Under the pieces are notes generated by a model. That model saw only the letters and a program-made list of their open reading frames with translations, did no database searches and was not told the DNA's origin. Below, one piece after another: positions 47,301 through 62,500 of a stretch of 62,500 nucleotides of DNA (the stretch's first letter is position 1; the number at the start of each line of letters is the position of its first letter). Both the position numbers and the translations under genes were made by a program. Origin of the DNA: Glandiceps talaboti (lineage: Eukaryota; Hemichordata; Enteropneusta; Spengelidae); the NCBI RefSeq assembly GCF_964340395.1, contig NC_135552.1, positions 22,097,181 through 22,159,680 on the forward strand, in the 5' to 3' direction.

Positions 47301-48466
47301 GCTGCAGAGATTTCACAACAGCTCAATTTGACATCAATAAAAGATCATGGTTGGCATATACAAGCCTGTTGTGCTCTAACAGGAGAAGGGTAAGTAACAC
47401 ATGTTTTCATTTTACTTCCATTGTGTAAATGACTCACCTCTTAATAGCCACCCATTCTGAATAAAGCTGAACATATGGTTCGATGTGTTGACGATGTGTG
47501 TGATGTGGATATGTTGTTACCTGTAAAATATTCACATAAAAACTCAATTTTTGGGGGCTATATTTGACTGGTAGGGCCATTAGCAAATTGAAACAGTGAA
47601 ATGTTTAAAAAAGAAAGGAGCATTAATCACATCTAAATTATTTGCAAAGAAATTCATATTTTTGTTCACTTGTTAGAATGTTTCAATATTGTGTCACCAC
47701 TCACAGATATAATTTTTATATGTGGGATTGATGTTAAAATCTTAGTGTAGGTGGTGGGAATGAGGTACTCAAAATTAATTTGTAAAGATTTCCATATCTT
47801 GCACCTTAATTTGGGTTGGGAAGCCCTGGTAATTACCAACAGGAATCAGGTAGAATTACCGCCTATCAAAACCACTAAGAATACATCCATTTTACCAGCT
47901 TACAACACCACTAAGAATACATCCATTTTACCAGCTTACAATATCACTAAGAATACATCCATTTTACCAACTTACCACCCTAACAACAACACTAAGAATA
48001 CATCCATTTTACCAACTTACCACCCTAACAACACCACTAAGAATACATCCATTTTACCAACTTACAACACCACCAAGAATACATCCATTTTACCAACTTG
48101 CCACCCTAACAACAACACTAAGAATACATCCATTTTACCAACTTACCACCCTAACAACACCACTAAGAATACATCCATTTTACCAACTTACAACACCACT
48201 AAGAATACATCCATTTTACCAACTTACCACCCTAACAACAACACTAAGAATACATCCATTTTACCAACTTACAACACCACCAAGAATACATCCATTTTAC
48301 CAACTTACAACACCACTAAGAATACATCCATTTTACCAACTTACAACACCACTAAAATACCTCCACAGTATGCAGTAACCAGTATATATTAAACCTGTGG
48401 TATTTTCCTTCTCTCTACAGGTTATATAATGGATTAGAATGGGTCACACAACAGATCAAGAGGTGA
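30954..48466 (+). CDS. ARL5: ARF-like GTPase ARL5, 6 coding exons, complete
   Basis: Small GTPase of the ARF family; in vertebrates ARL5 acts at the trans-Golgi network and recruits the GARP tethering complex. Exons: 30954-30999, 41544-41604, 43929-44076, 45328-45411, 47238-47389, 48421-48466; every junction is GT..AG and phases join to 178 codons plus TGA (human ARL5A/B is 179 aa). Seen: Gly2 for N-myristoylation followed by an amphipathic start ([12 protein letters not shown]); P-loop GLDNAGKT at 23-30; switch [13 protein letters not shown]; switch II WDIGGQE from 65; NKQD at 125-128; CALTGEG near the end. The [10 protein letters not shown] and MLAHEDLK segments are characteristic of ARL5 among ARLs. 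One copy cannot be assigned to ARL5A or ARL5B. Introns are long (intron 1 is about 10.5 kb). The intron before exon 5 ends in an array of exon 5-derived repeats, and the last intron holds another minisatellite. Confidence 0.96.
32291..32375. repeat. (AT)n microsatellite
   Basis: About 42 uninterrupted AT dinucleotides in ARL5 intron 1. Confidence 0.98.
32497..32844. mobile_element. PIF/Harbinger-type MITE, copy 1
   Basis: Inverted termini of about 35 bp share TTTGGTTCC at the left and GGAACCACAC at the right; the right end closes with TTAGGCC. Flanking 3-bp TAA (32494-32496 and 32845-32847) fits the TWA target duplication of PIF/Harbinger. A second copy at 53618-53988 is colinear over nearly the whole length, including AAAACCTGAACTAGACACTC. 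No transposase is encoded. Confidence 0.85.
36262..36541. mobile_element. hAT-like MITE with 5-bp target duplication (ARL5 intron 1)
   Basis: Ends CAGGGCTCGAAATTA and TAATTTCAAGCCCTG are inverted copies with one mismatch. AATGT flanks both sides (36257-36261 and 36542-36546). The body has repeated GACTACCA/GGTAGTCC-like words. 280 bp, non-coding. CAGGGCTCGAAATTAA is a common invertebrate hAT end. Confidence 0.8.
37361..37391. repeat. Small hairpin of the CATAGACCC family
   Basis: CCATAGACCCT and AGGGTCTATGG pair perfectly around a 9-nt loop. Family members: 2838-2864, 23518-23547, 24832-24864, 29032-29063. Confidence 0.7.
38486..38583. repeat. Palindromic short element
   Basis: TCTCGCAAACCA near 38496 pairs with TGGTTTGCGAGGA near 38561; GACGGC and GCCGT words pair inside. 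Probably a very short MITE; no target duplication was defined. Confidence 0.5.
41994..42215. repeat. G-rich minisatellite with a poly(G) run (ARL5 intron 2)
   Basis: Degenerate repeats of a unit like GTTTACCCTTGATAAGTC followed by GGGG, with a run of about 23 G near 42066-42088. Unit length varies from about 25 to 40 bp. Confidence 0.85.
43020..43190. repeat. Dispersed repeat, second copy of the 16005-16245 family
   Basis: Holds ATGGAAATTTGCCATTTCAG then GTTCCAGTGTGGGTACTCC and TGCTTGCAGTGTTTTCTGC, in the same order as the reverse complement of 16110-16245. Confidence 0.6.
45026..45143. mobile_element. hAT-type hairpin MITE, copy 2 (ARL5 intron)
   Basis: Termini CACAGGCACTCGAATCAAT and the perfect inverted ATTGATTCGAGTGCCTGTG, flanked by the exact 8-bp duplication GTTAATGC (45018-45025 and 45144-45151). 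The arms continue as TGTATGATTTA and its complement around a T/A-rich loop, so almost the whole 118 bp folds as one hairpin. Copy 1 is at 27523-27631. Confidence 0.92.
46455..47237. repeat. 64-bp minisatellite made of the ARL5 intron 4/exon 5 junction
   Basis: Twelve tandem units, counted from the word ATGCCAATAAACAGG, spaced by about 64 bp up to the exon 5 acceptor at 47237. Each unit joins a pyrimidine-rich stretch (ATTTTCTGTTTCTCGATTG then CAG) to AGTACTAGTTTATGCCAATA plus AACAGG. The second part is a copy of exon 5 (AGTACTAGTATATGCCAATA then AGCAGG). In the exon reading it encodes [11 protein letters not shown] then stop, that is the NKxD motif. The first unit also has TAAAACGTGCAGCAG, matching TAAAACATGCAGCAG of exon 5. 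The pyrimidine tract of the genuine acceptor is itself the last, diverged unit. Confidence 0.95.
47870..48356. repeat. 36/45-bp minisatellite in the last ARL5 intron
   Basis: Twelve units starting at AAGAATACATCCATTTTACC, either 36 bp or 45 bp long (the longer has an extra CACCCTAACAACAAC-type insert). Both lengths are multiples of three, so a 213-codon frame stays open from 47751 to 48392 ([11 protein letters not shown] repeats). It ends before the exon 6 acceptor and is not in phase with a supported splice, so I treat it as non-coding. Confidence 0.93.
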
Positions 48467-51400
48467 TACTGAAGTAAAAAACAAACAAAAAAAACCACAA
48501 AAACCTGGACTTTTAAAGTTTTAGTATAGTGTCAAACTTTAATAAGTAAATGTATAATTACATCCTGTTTATTCCTCCTTTTAAAGGTACATTTGTACCC
48601 ATGAGAGGAACGAAAGAAACAAAAAAAAATAGACAAATATTCCTATTTTAAAACTGCTGAAAATGTTTACAGTGCATGGAGTATACCATGTATACTTTCG
48701 GCTTCTTCCTGTTTTAAAAAAATCCTGTCATACAATGTATGCCTTTATACCTCAGTGGTACGTCGATTTATTACTGTCTGAGGACAGAGCACATTGTGAT
48801 TGTGATCTGAAATATTTTATTTGTTGCATTTGTTATGTAAATTATTCTTTTTCTCCATATTTTAATGCATTCAGAAGTCTTGTTTAACATTTAGCAAGTA
48901 CAGTTTATTGTATGATTTATTTTGTAGCTTGGCTACCTAAAGTTCAGCAGGGGAATTATCTCTTCAATTATCAGCATTCTCCCTGGAGAAAATAGTGGTA
49001 GACTCCTTAGGTATTTGCATGACAAAAGATGGTATTGTTATGCAAAATAATTCACTCTGGATATTACAGGTTGGACCCAACTATTCTTGAATGACATGCA
49101 GGTAGTAAAGTTAGACATTATTTATGATAGTGGCTAGACTACTGTAAGATGTGTCATGTCATTCATCTCTCACTGGCCTCCTCGATGTGTGAGGGCGCCC
49201 CGTCACAGCAGCGTACCTCACAGACTAGATAGCGGCATGACAGTCTAAAGGATAATCTGGTCACTTTGAGGCACAAACAGAATTGTCGTCGTTATCAACA
49301 TATCAAAAATATGTCCAGAATAATGGTGTCACTGTAATGAAATGATACAAAGAAAGCATATATAAAAATGTACTGTGGTTGAAACTTGAGTATAGTGAAG
49401 ACTTTTTGTGCCACTGTATTCACACAATAAAGACATTGCACAGTTTAGCAATGGACAACATAATGTGTTTGACATCGTGCTCGTAAAAATAGCAATTTAA
49501 AGATGGGATTGAAGAAAAAACAACAAAAGTTCATATTTCTAGACAGCTAGGTGGTCTTACCTTACCGGTTATTTGATTGAATGAAATCTATAGCTGTATA
49601 AAGTAATGGACATAGTTTCCATGGCAACCATTTGTATTCTGTGGTAATATTTCATCCTCTGCTTTTCATTCCAAAATGACATCAAGACAAACCATATCCA
49701 GGAACAGCAATTTCTCTTTTTTTTTTACCTGATCACAGAAAACCTGTGCCTATTACACGACTCTTTCAAGAAAAAAATATTCAGTGTGCTTTTTGTTAAA
49801 ATATAACACTTTGAGCAGTTTGACATCAACTCAAGAGTATCATCACTCAAATTGGTCAAAAAAATTTAAATTCTTAGCTATTGAATATTGAGATCCAAAG
49901 AACTTATTTATAGAATTAGAGCTGGCAAAAAAAAAATGTGCCAAATTTCTGAGTGTGTCTGTTCTACCTCATGCTCAAAACAATTGACAATGGCTACACA
50001 TTTGACAACATTAATATTGACTGCAAGTTACTGTGCGAGTTTCAGATCTTTTTCTCGGCATGTGAAACTAACAAACCATGCTCTCTTTTTTACTATAAAA
50101 CGTACAATTCACAAAAGAAGTGACCTAAACAACTATCTTGATGCATAGAGTAAATGTTGTACTATATCTTAGACTTCAAATATAAACTTTGCTAGGCTTG
50201 TGTTTCCCATGCATAGCTTGTTAAATTCTACAGTGACATTTTGTTAGGTGTGGGGGAGTCCTTGCCAATGGGTTGATGTGCCATTGAGGGCGCTGTTTAT
50301 GGTCCTTACTGTAGTCGGGGGAAATTAGAATCTTTCAGAACTTGTCCTTTGAAGAAAATACTGTCAGAAATTGTGTAAAAAAATGAATAAGAATTAAAAT
50401 ATTACTAAAGGCTGAACTTTATAAAACAAAGGAGTAATGGATATTTGTGCTTTTAAGTATAACTCTTAATCTTTCTGTTGTCATTTTCATTGCTTAGGCC
50501 AAAGGTCAAGGTTCAATTTAAACTGGCGGGGGTCAAATAAGACTACTGTTTCTTCCCTGCTCTTCACTAGTGAGTGTGTATGTGGTGACAGCAACCTAAG
50601 CACCACCAAAACCACACTAATGTATATTTTAGAGTGAAATCTTGGGAAGTGCCTTCTGTACTGTCTCTGTATAATACTGCTGTGTTCTTGTACTGCCTCT
50701 GTCTTGATGTAGTTATTCTGTCATTCATTCATAATCTTGTTTTTACATCATGTTTTTTTTTTTTTTGGTTTTAAAAGTTTGATGTTGTGAACTTGACCGT
50801 AGTTTCAATAAAGACCCACCATGTACAATCAGCTGACCAACTTCTATTAGATTGTAAGATATGCCATGTACACCGAGCCGTAGACTGTAAGATCCAAAGT
50901 TTGTGTCACGCTATCAGCTAATTGCTTGGGAGTTGAATGATGTGTGAGGGTGCCCCGACACCGCATACCTTAAAGACTAAATCAGCCCTACTCCAGCATT
51001 TCTTTCACTGTAGCTGCTTTCTGATTGGGGCAGGGGGTGGGGTGGTGGTGGCATGTGACATTATATCTTACAGACTACAGTTCTGTGAACAGTTATTCTT
51101 TTCACAGGTAAGACTGCTGGGTATATTGCACATATCACCATTCAAACATAAAACATACTGAATTGCCAATAACTGCACAAGTGTTGTGACTTGATAGGTT
51201 TTGATTTCACTGGTTCTGTGTAGTTTAACTAATTGCTAAATTAGAACATGTGAATATGCAAGCTATATCTTATCCCATGTCATTGCTCCAGATAGCAGTA
51301 GATGCAACTGAGAAGATAGACTGCTATACAGTCATTGATGCTGTGTCATTCCAATGTTGACAACCTATATATCACCATACGCTCATAGACCTGTGTTGTA

Positions 51401-53056
51401 CATTTACAGTTTTGGATAGCCTGTGTACGGCACTGACTTGACTCCAATAGCCGTCACAGTCTTCAGCTATCGGATTGGAGTCAGGCCAAGTCTGAGAGGG
51501 TAGATTAATGGAATTAAGATTTAGCTAATTTTAGTCGACCTGAACAATGTCTGCGTATTACCACACTACAAACAAGTGATCTCTCGTATTGTGCACAGGG
51601 TTTCGTATCATAAAGTTTTAGTCCCATTTCAAGTGCACAAATGAGGGTCTCACAAAAATCATTACTTAGCATGTCTCCCCCAACATATTGCAAGATTTCA
51701 TATATGTGTGTTGATTCACTAGTTACATAATTGTTTATCTTGATTCATAGATTGTTTATTTCGTTTGTGATTGGGAGATATTTACTGCTTTTTATGTATC
51801 CAATGTCTATTACTTATAGTTCTGTGAAAGGTACTCCCCTGGGCAAACTGTTAGGAAGTGCGCCCTCAACACAAACTTCTACGTCTACCTTTGTTTCTGT
51901 GAAGTGCCATGTGTGGCGTTACTTTTGAATTCCTCAAGTCGATCATGTCTTAAAAAATGAATTGTATCTGTGTAAGCTTTTGAAATTAAAACATATTATT
52001 ATTATTAAAGAAATTACCGTCTCGGACGTTTAGTTTTGAATGCATATTAAAATTAGTAACATCGCACGATAAACAATGTATACACCTCTACAGTGTTAGT
52101 CACACAGCCCTCACAGTATTGTGAGTTTCAAACGTAGTAATTCAAAAGAGCATTATTTATTCATTCTACTTGCGAAAATCCTCCGCCTCGACTGAGTGAT
52201 TCTGATGATAACTTGCATAATATTATGTTCGCCTATTGAATGGCCGGACATTGTAGTGCGCCCCCAAAGTTTTGTGATTGAGAGGATGATATACGAATAT
52301 TTCATAATAATTTTCCTGAGATAATACAATGACAGGTAATAACTAGATCTCATGGAAATCAAACGATACAACGAAATAACCCCAAAGTCTCAAATATTTC
52401 TGCAATTTTGCAAAATATCACCGTGATCGACTGGATGAAAAATAACCCCAAAATTCTGAAGTCATTATGCCTAAACGCTGTCGTTAAATGGTCTACAAGT
52501 CCCTCATCGATGTCAGACTCGGGGCAATTTTGACGCAAGCTAATTTACCGGACAGTTCGGTGTAATTTCAGACATCAAGTTTACGACTGAACTGAGTTTC
52601 TTTTCTTAACATATATATCAGAATCATGTTTTCCCCTAGAAACACAATAATTGATGAAGGTAGCATACAGTATTGGGTATTAATTATATCGATTGTAATT
52701 ATGATATGGAACTAAACCTATTAAATCAATCGTCAACAACAAAATGACCACACAAAATAAAAACTAAAAAGCGAGATGTTTGGCCGCAAAAGTGAGTACT
52801 GTATTATGTAACTAAGTACGGGAATTGAAGTCAACCGTTATAAACGCCGATTTGAAGAGGTATTAGTCAATGATTTCGGACAGGATCGTGTTATCCGACG
52901 ATTATATTACTATTGAATAAAGATTGCAGAAAATTAACACCCATTATTGTTGTTGTTTAAACAATTTTCAACAGGATTTAAAGTCACATTTAATTTTGTG
53001 GATGTCATAGTCTTCGAATTTATAACCTTACATAGATTTAAATAACAGCAAAATGA
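48467..53056. other. ARL5 3' UTR and intergenic DNA
   Basis: Plus-strand AATAAA hexamers at 49426-49431 and 50807-50812 are candidate ARL5 poly(A) signals (about 1 kb and 2.3 kb after the stop). A palindrome with GACTCCAATAGCC and GGATTGGAGTC arms lies near 51437-51500. No further coding region recognised. Confidence 0.6.
49426..49431 (+). terminator. Candidate poly(A) signal of ARL5
   Basis: AATAAA in ACACAATAAAGACATTG, 960 bp after the stop codon. A second AATAAA at 50807-50812 could serve a longer 3' UTR. Confidence 0.5.
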
Positions 53057-53312
53057 CAATAGGGAACTTGCAAACCCGCCATTCTGAAGGTTGCATCATG
53101 GGAAATGTGATAATAAATACTAATGAATTGGTATTGTAAACAATACTGTTACATTGTTTGCATCCACGAATGATCAATTCATAGTTACCCTGACCAGGCT
53201 GTGGGAGGTTTATTAAATCGATAGCTCCAGATTAGGTATTACGATAACCACATATAGTCCCATAGTCCTTTGCGTCTGAGCATGCTGAGTCTGGATTGCA
53301 AGTTCCCTATTG
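53057..53312. mobile_element. 256-bp element with CAATAGGGAACTTGCAA termini
   Basis: CAATAGGGAACTTGCAA at the left and TTGCAAGTTCCCTATTG at the right are a perfect 17-bp terminal inverted repeat. Non-coding body. No clear target-site duplication, so the superfamily is open. Confidence 0.75.
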
Positions 53313-53617
53313 GATTCACTGATGACATTGCATTATGTAGAACGGTCCAAAATGTAAAGTGGGCCTACGTGTAGCCTATATTTTGGGGCAAGCGGCTTGA
53401 GCTTTCGATCCTCTATGGTTAAAAATGGTCCACAACTACATATGAATTTGCGCCACTCGACAGCTCTCTGAGCTATCAATAATTGTGTCATAATTATTTC
53501 GTCCATCATTTTTAATTTAAATTTCCATCTGTTTTTTTTTTCCAATTTTCACACAAATTGCATACATTCTGTATTTTGTTACTTGTACAGTTAGTTATAG
53601 GTAGTTCCGTAAGCTTA

Positions 53618-53988
53618 GGCCTAAAAAAAATAATTGTTTGGTTCCGGTTACCCGACCCCACTTAGCTTTTCACTGCCGACCCTAAACTTTTTTTTTTTAC
53701 GTATTCGAGAAAAATAATAATAAAATCGCAAAAATTGTGAAGTCGAGAAATAGTGGATGCCGAGACTGCCATCAACTTAAAAAGACACTCTAAAACTGTT
53801 CTTCCAATCTGTAATGGATGGTCATCTGATAGGAAGAAATAAACAACACAGATACCATTTGGAGAACGATGGAAAACCTGAACTAGACACTCACACAAAA
53901 AAATATGATAAAATAAAATAAAAATCTGCCTACCCCATCTATTCTAAAATTGAGCGTAATCGGAACCACAGAATTTTTTTATTGGACC
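53618..53988. mobile_element. PIF/Harbinger-type MITE, copy 2
   Basis: Termini GGCCTAA and TTGGACC with inner TTTGGTTCCGGTTAC and GTAATCGGAACCAC. Flanked by TTA (53615-53617 and 53989-53991), the TWA duplication. Colinear with 32497-32844 but longer by about 23 bp because of internal insertions. It ends 20 bp before an RFX-type X-box. Confidence 0.85.
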
Positions 53989-54007
53989 TTACTTGTCTCT
54001 CAAAATT

Positions 54008-54020
54008 GTTGCTAAGCAAC
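54008..54020. promoter_or_regulatory. Perfect X-box palindrome (RFX binding site candidate)
   Basis: GTTGCTAAGCAAC, a 13-bp perfect palindrome of two RFX half sites around one base. X-boxes lie within about 200 bp upstream of many ciliary genes in animals. Downstream, an open frame runs from 54041 to 54313, with a donor-like AAAGATGTGAGT at 54240-54251, and an ATG frame of 71 codons starts at 54733. The gene it might serve is not identified. Confidence 0.45.
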
Positions 54021-54040
54021 CGGACGAAGCGCGAAATTGA

Positions 54041-55457
54041 ATACATTATACAAGTTTCAAGTTGACAGCAGACGACACTTTGCAACCTAGCTACCAGCTA
54101 CAGTATGCATGCCAACTGGTGCCTGAGTTCAATGTTAAATCACACCGTGTTTTCTCAAATCGAAATTCGTCCTGGAATTCGAAGTTGGATTCTAAAGTTG
54201 CACCGAAAGTCGAAGACGTGAAAAATAGTCTGTCTGGAGAAAGATGTGAGTATTTGGCTGTTTTCTGGACCCCAAGTTTACGAACCCGATCCCCAAAGAT
54301 TCGAAGCACTTAGTGCACAGCGCTCACTATCCGTACTGAGTTGCTATTAATCACGAAATGATTGCGAAAATTTTGAGATATAGCTTCCTAACGATTTTGA
54401 AATCGTGTAGAAGAATTTTTTTGTCTGCAACAAGTCGTTGTGTAGGGCCTACTATTATAATACTAGACACTAGTAGTTTTGGATGGCTACATTAATTCGC
54501 CATTTTACCGGCGTTAATAGGTTTCGCAATAGGTCCCCAATCGCACTTCTCACCCCAGTCACCCCTCAAAGTTACAATTCATCATTGTTTCACATTTTAA
54601 CGGACCGTTGATATATACCCGACCCGACGCCAACCGTCTTGTACGATCGTACGAGTCATGATGGACGTATAAAAGTTGACGTATTTGTGCGGCCGTCTAT
54701 AAAATTTAATGTAGACAAGATCCTAAACGAGTATGGGTCCTTTTAGAGACCCCCAGGGAAGGGATGGAGTATGTGGAATATCACAAAAGAAACAACTAGT
54801 TTCTCCGCATCTGAAAACACGTGCAATTAACTGCCAAGCTACGTTATCAACCCCAGTCACGGAAGACATATTGTTGAATCCCAAAGAAACTGTGAATTAT
54901 TTCAATTCATCTGTAGAGCTTCACAATCTTATGCCAGGCTCAACGTAAATACAACTTTCTGTACGAACAGACTTTCACAAATTAGTAATATTTTTCCGCT
55001 GTTGTTTCTTAAAGTTTCATTTTCTTCAACTGTTAACTATAACTTGGTCTGATACTTGTTACTGTTACCGAGCAAACTGAAAAAGAACATGTCATTACTC
55101 CTGCTGTATAAACATTTGTTCTATTAATTCAGAGAAGTTCACTCTTTCTGCAGTGAAGTTTAATAACACAGCTGTAGTCTGACACAGTTTCATGTAAACC
55201 ATAAACTCTAGATGTTTTTACAAAATACCACGGCCTGAGACCAGTTTCATTTAGAGTTTAAAGTACACGTGAGACATTGGAGAAGAGTGCCGTGTTATCT
55301 TCATTGGCATATGAAGTATCAAACCCAGAGCAAGATGACGGTGACTCATCTTCTGAGACCTAGTTTATTATGTGACGATCAAGTTTTGTTGACGATGCCA
55401 TCACACGTGCCTGAATTCCGATATTGGAGAGATTCCACCCACTCGAGAACCCGGTAG
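54041..55457 (+). CDS. Possible unrecognised small gene downstream of the X-box (tentative)
   Basis: Three neighbouring frames look somewhat coding: 54041-54247, Ser/Asn-rich (contains NSKLDSKVAPKVEDVKNSLS), ending at a good donor (GAT then GTGAGT); 54733-54948, ATG in GAGTATGG context (starts MGPFRDPQGR, later VTEDILLNPKETVNYFNSS), followed by a weak donor CAAC-GTAAAT; and a downstream acceptor (TTCTATTAATTCAG ending at 55131). The frames do not join in a consistent phase by simple splicing, and no domain is recognised. It may be a real fast-evolving gene driven by the X-box, or chance. Confidence 0.2.
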
Positions 55458-56406
55458 AGAGTTGAGGCTAGGGACTGAGTTTTCCACTCCGGTCCTATCA
55501 TTTTACCTGTGTGAACGCACCTATATGTATCGGTGTAACAGGTGTGGTCCACTTGAGAAATCTACGGCACAGATACAAGCACTTAAAATTGACAGGCACC
55601 AACTTTAACTGAATAGTTGCAGCCAGGAGCAATAACCAACACTCAACTCCTGAATAATTGTAATTACATGAATTGTATGTTAACTCCAAGCCATTGGCAC
55701 CCGCTGTTGCATTTACCGTGTGTCTTTTACCCCTAATTAACAACCATACATTGTTACTCTATGGGTTGATAATGGCAACTTAATATGTGGGATGGAAGGG
55801 GAGGGAAAGTATTGTATACATTTTACAAAACGGAACAATAGAAAGTTTCTGTAATGCTTCAAGTTGTTTGTGGCTGTATGTGTTGTTTCACTAATGAAAT
55901 TTGTTTAAAGTGAGTGAACACATCATCTCGAATTGGCCTTCGGCGACCTGTATTTTATTGCCTTGTTTTGACAGACTAATGTAATTTAACGCGTTCCGGG
56001 GTCTAGTTGGAAGCATCCTATTTTACAAGTCGCGTGTTTCTTTTCTTTATTTTCTGCCCCTCAATTTAAGCCTTCGCTAGCTGTGCTACTGTAACTAGTT
56101 CCACGCCCCGTTGATTACAGGTATCAACAATCGGGCGCTAATGATGATAATGATGATGATTGATGGCTATTGTTGAACGCGATCACTCATTGGCTTAAAA
56201 CTTGATGAACACATGTGACAGCTGCCAATCTTCATTTTGGCTTTGTAAGTTAGGGTAAAAAACCGCCAGCTCATCATCGCTGTCATTTGTGTCTATCCGC
56301 TCGAGCAAGAGACAACATATGCTGTATAAGCTCTAATTTCTATACCTTGAACAAGAAATATTGCATATCTTTTTTTACAAAGTCTTACAAGAAAAAAAAC
56401 AAACCC
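54949..56406. other. Intergenic region upstream of the Dickkopf-like gene
   Basis: No clear gene. It should contain the Dickkopf-like promoter and 5' UTR. A short GATAATGATGATGATTGATG stretch lies near 56145-56165. Nothing else recognisable. Confidence 0.5.
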
Positions 56407-62410
<6,004 letters not shown>

Positions 62411-62500
62411 AATCATTGAAACTGTGCAGATATATATAACCAACAAAATGGCCCGAAGTTTCAAGTTGTTGCCCGACTCGGAAGAGGCGTCAACCTTCGG

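Larger units (their letters stand above)
44165..50990. repeat. Short repeat with GAGGGYGCCCCG core, three copies in and after ARL5
   Basis: Copies near 44112-44200, 49143-49255 and 50850-50975. Shared features: GTAAGATGTG early, then TGTGAGGGCGCCCCG (diverged to GCATGAGGGTACCCTG in the first), then GCATACC/GCGTACC and AGACTA. All lie within 7 kb of one another. Ends are undefined, so these coordinates span the three copies. Confidence 0.45.

Noticed and set aside
49614-49630. X-box-like GTTTCCATGGCAAC
   Set aside because: One half-site is imperfect and it lies in the ARL5 3' region, not near a start; weaker than the palindrome at 54008.
55269-55457. 62-codon frame with basic residues
   Set aside because: No start or splice context that fits the neighbouring frames, and no recognised family.
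56287-56406. In-frame extension upstream of the Dickkopf-like start
   Set aside because: It has no ATG, and the ATG at 56407 gives a proper signal peptide.

Overview
The window is nuclear DNA of an animal, most likely a marine invertebrate. It is AT-rich, genes are far apart, coding exons are split by long GT..AG introns, and microsatellites and short non-autonomous DNA transposons are abundant. The gene set (dispanin/CD225, arylamine N-acetyltransferase, CROT, ARL5, Dickkopf-type protein) fits a deuterostome or lophotrochozoan; I cannot name the species. All exon joins below were read by eye from splice sites, phase and similarity to remembered families.

Layout. (1) 1489-1650 (+): last exon of a dispanin/CD225 (IFITM-like) membrane protein, with its upstream exons not found. 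(2) 3854-5548 (-): a complete intronless ACSF2-like acyl-CoA synthetase. (3) 5549-8363: non-coding DNA with a tRNA-derived SINE and, directly after it, a 513-bp almost perfect palindrome. (4) 8364-9263 (+): an arylamine N-acetyltransferase-like single coding exon. (5) 11998-28008 (-): a complete 16-exon peroxisomal carnitine O-octanoyltransferase (CROT, 632 aa) with both a mitochondrial-type N-terminus and a C-terminal AKL peroxisomal signal. (6) 29314-29850: the 3' end of a CR1/L2-like LINE. (7) 30954-48466 (+): a complete 6-exon ARL5 small GTPase (178 aa). (8) 48467-56406: non-coding DNA with two or more DNA-transposon relics and a perfect RFX-type X-box palindrome near unrecognised open frames. 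(9) 56407-62410 (+): a 4-exon secreted Dickkopf-like protein (208 aa).

Three neighbouring genes (acyl-CoA synthetase, NAT, CROT) encode acyl-CoA enzymes: one makes acyl-CoA, one uses acetyl-CoA to acetylate amines, one moves medium-chain acyl groups from CoA to carnitine. A shared role is only a suggestion. ARL5 acts at the trans-Golgi and the Dickkopf protein is a predicted extracellular Wnt-pathway modulator; neither is obviously linked to the others.

The most unusual structure is in ARL5. The intron before exon 5 contains about 12 tandem copies of a 64-bp unit that is itself a copy of the intron 3' end plus the start of exon 5, including the codons of the GTPase NKxD motif. Also notable are the CROT targeting signals, a TTAA-flanked hairpin element abutting a CROT 5' splice site, and at least five transposon families that can be defined from terminal repeats and target-site duplications.
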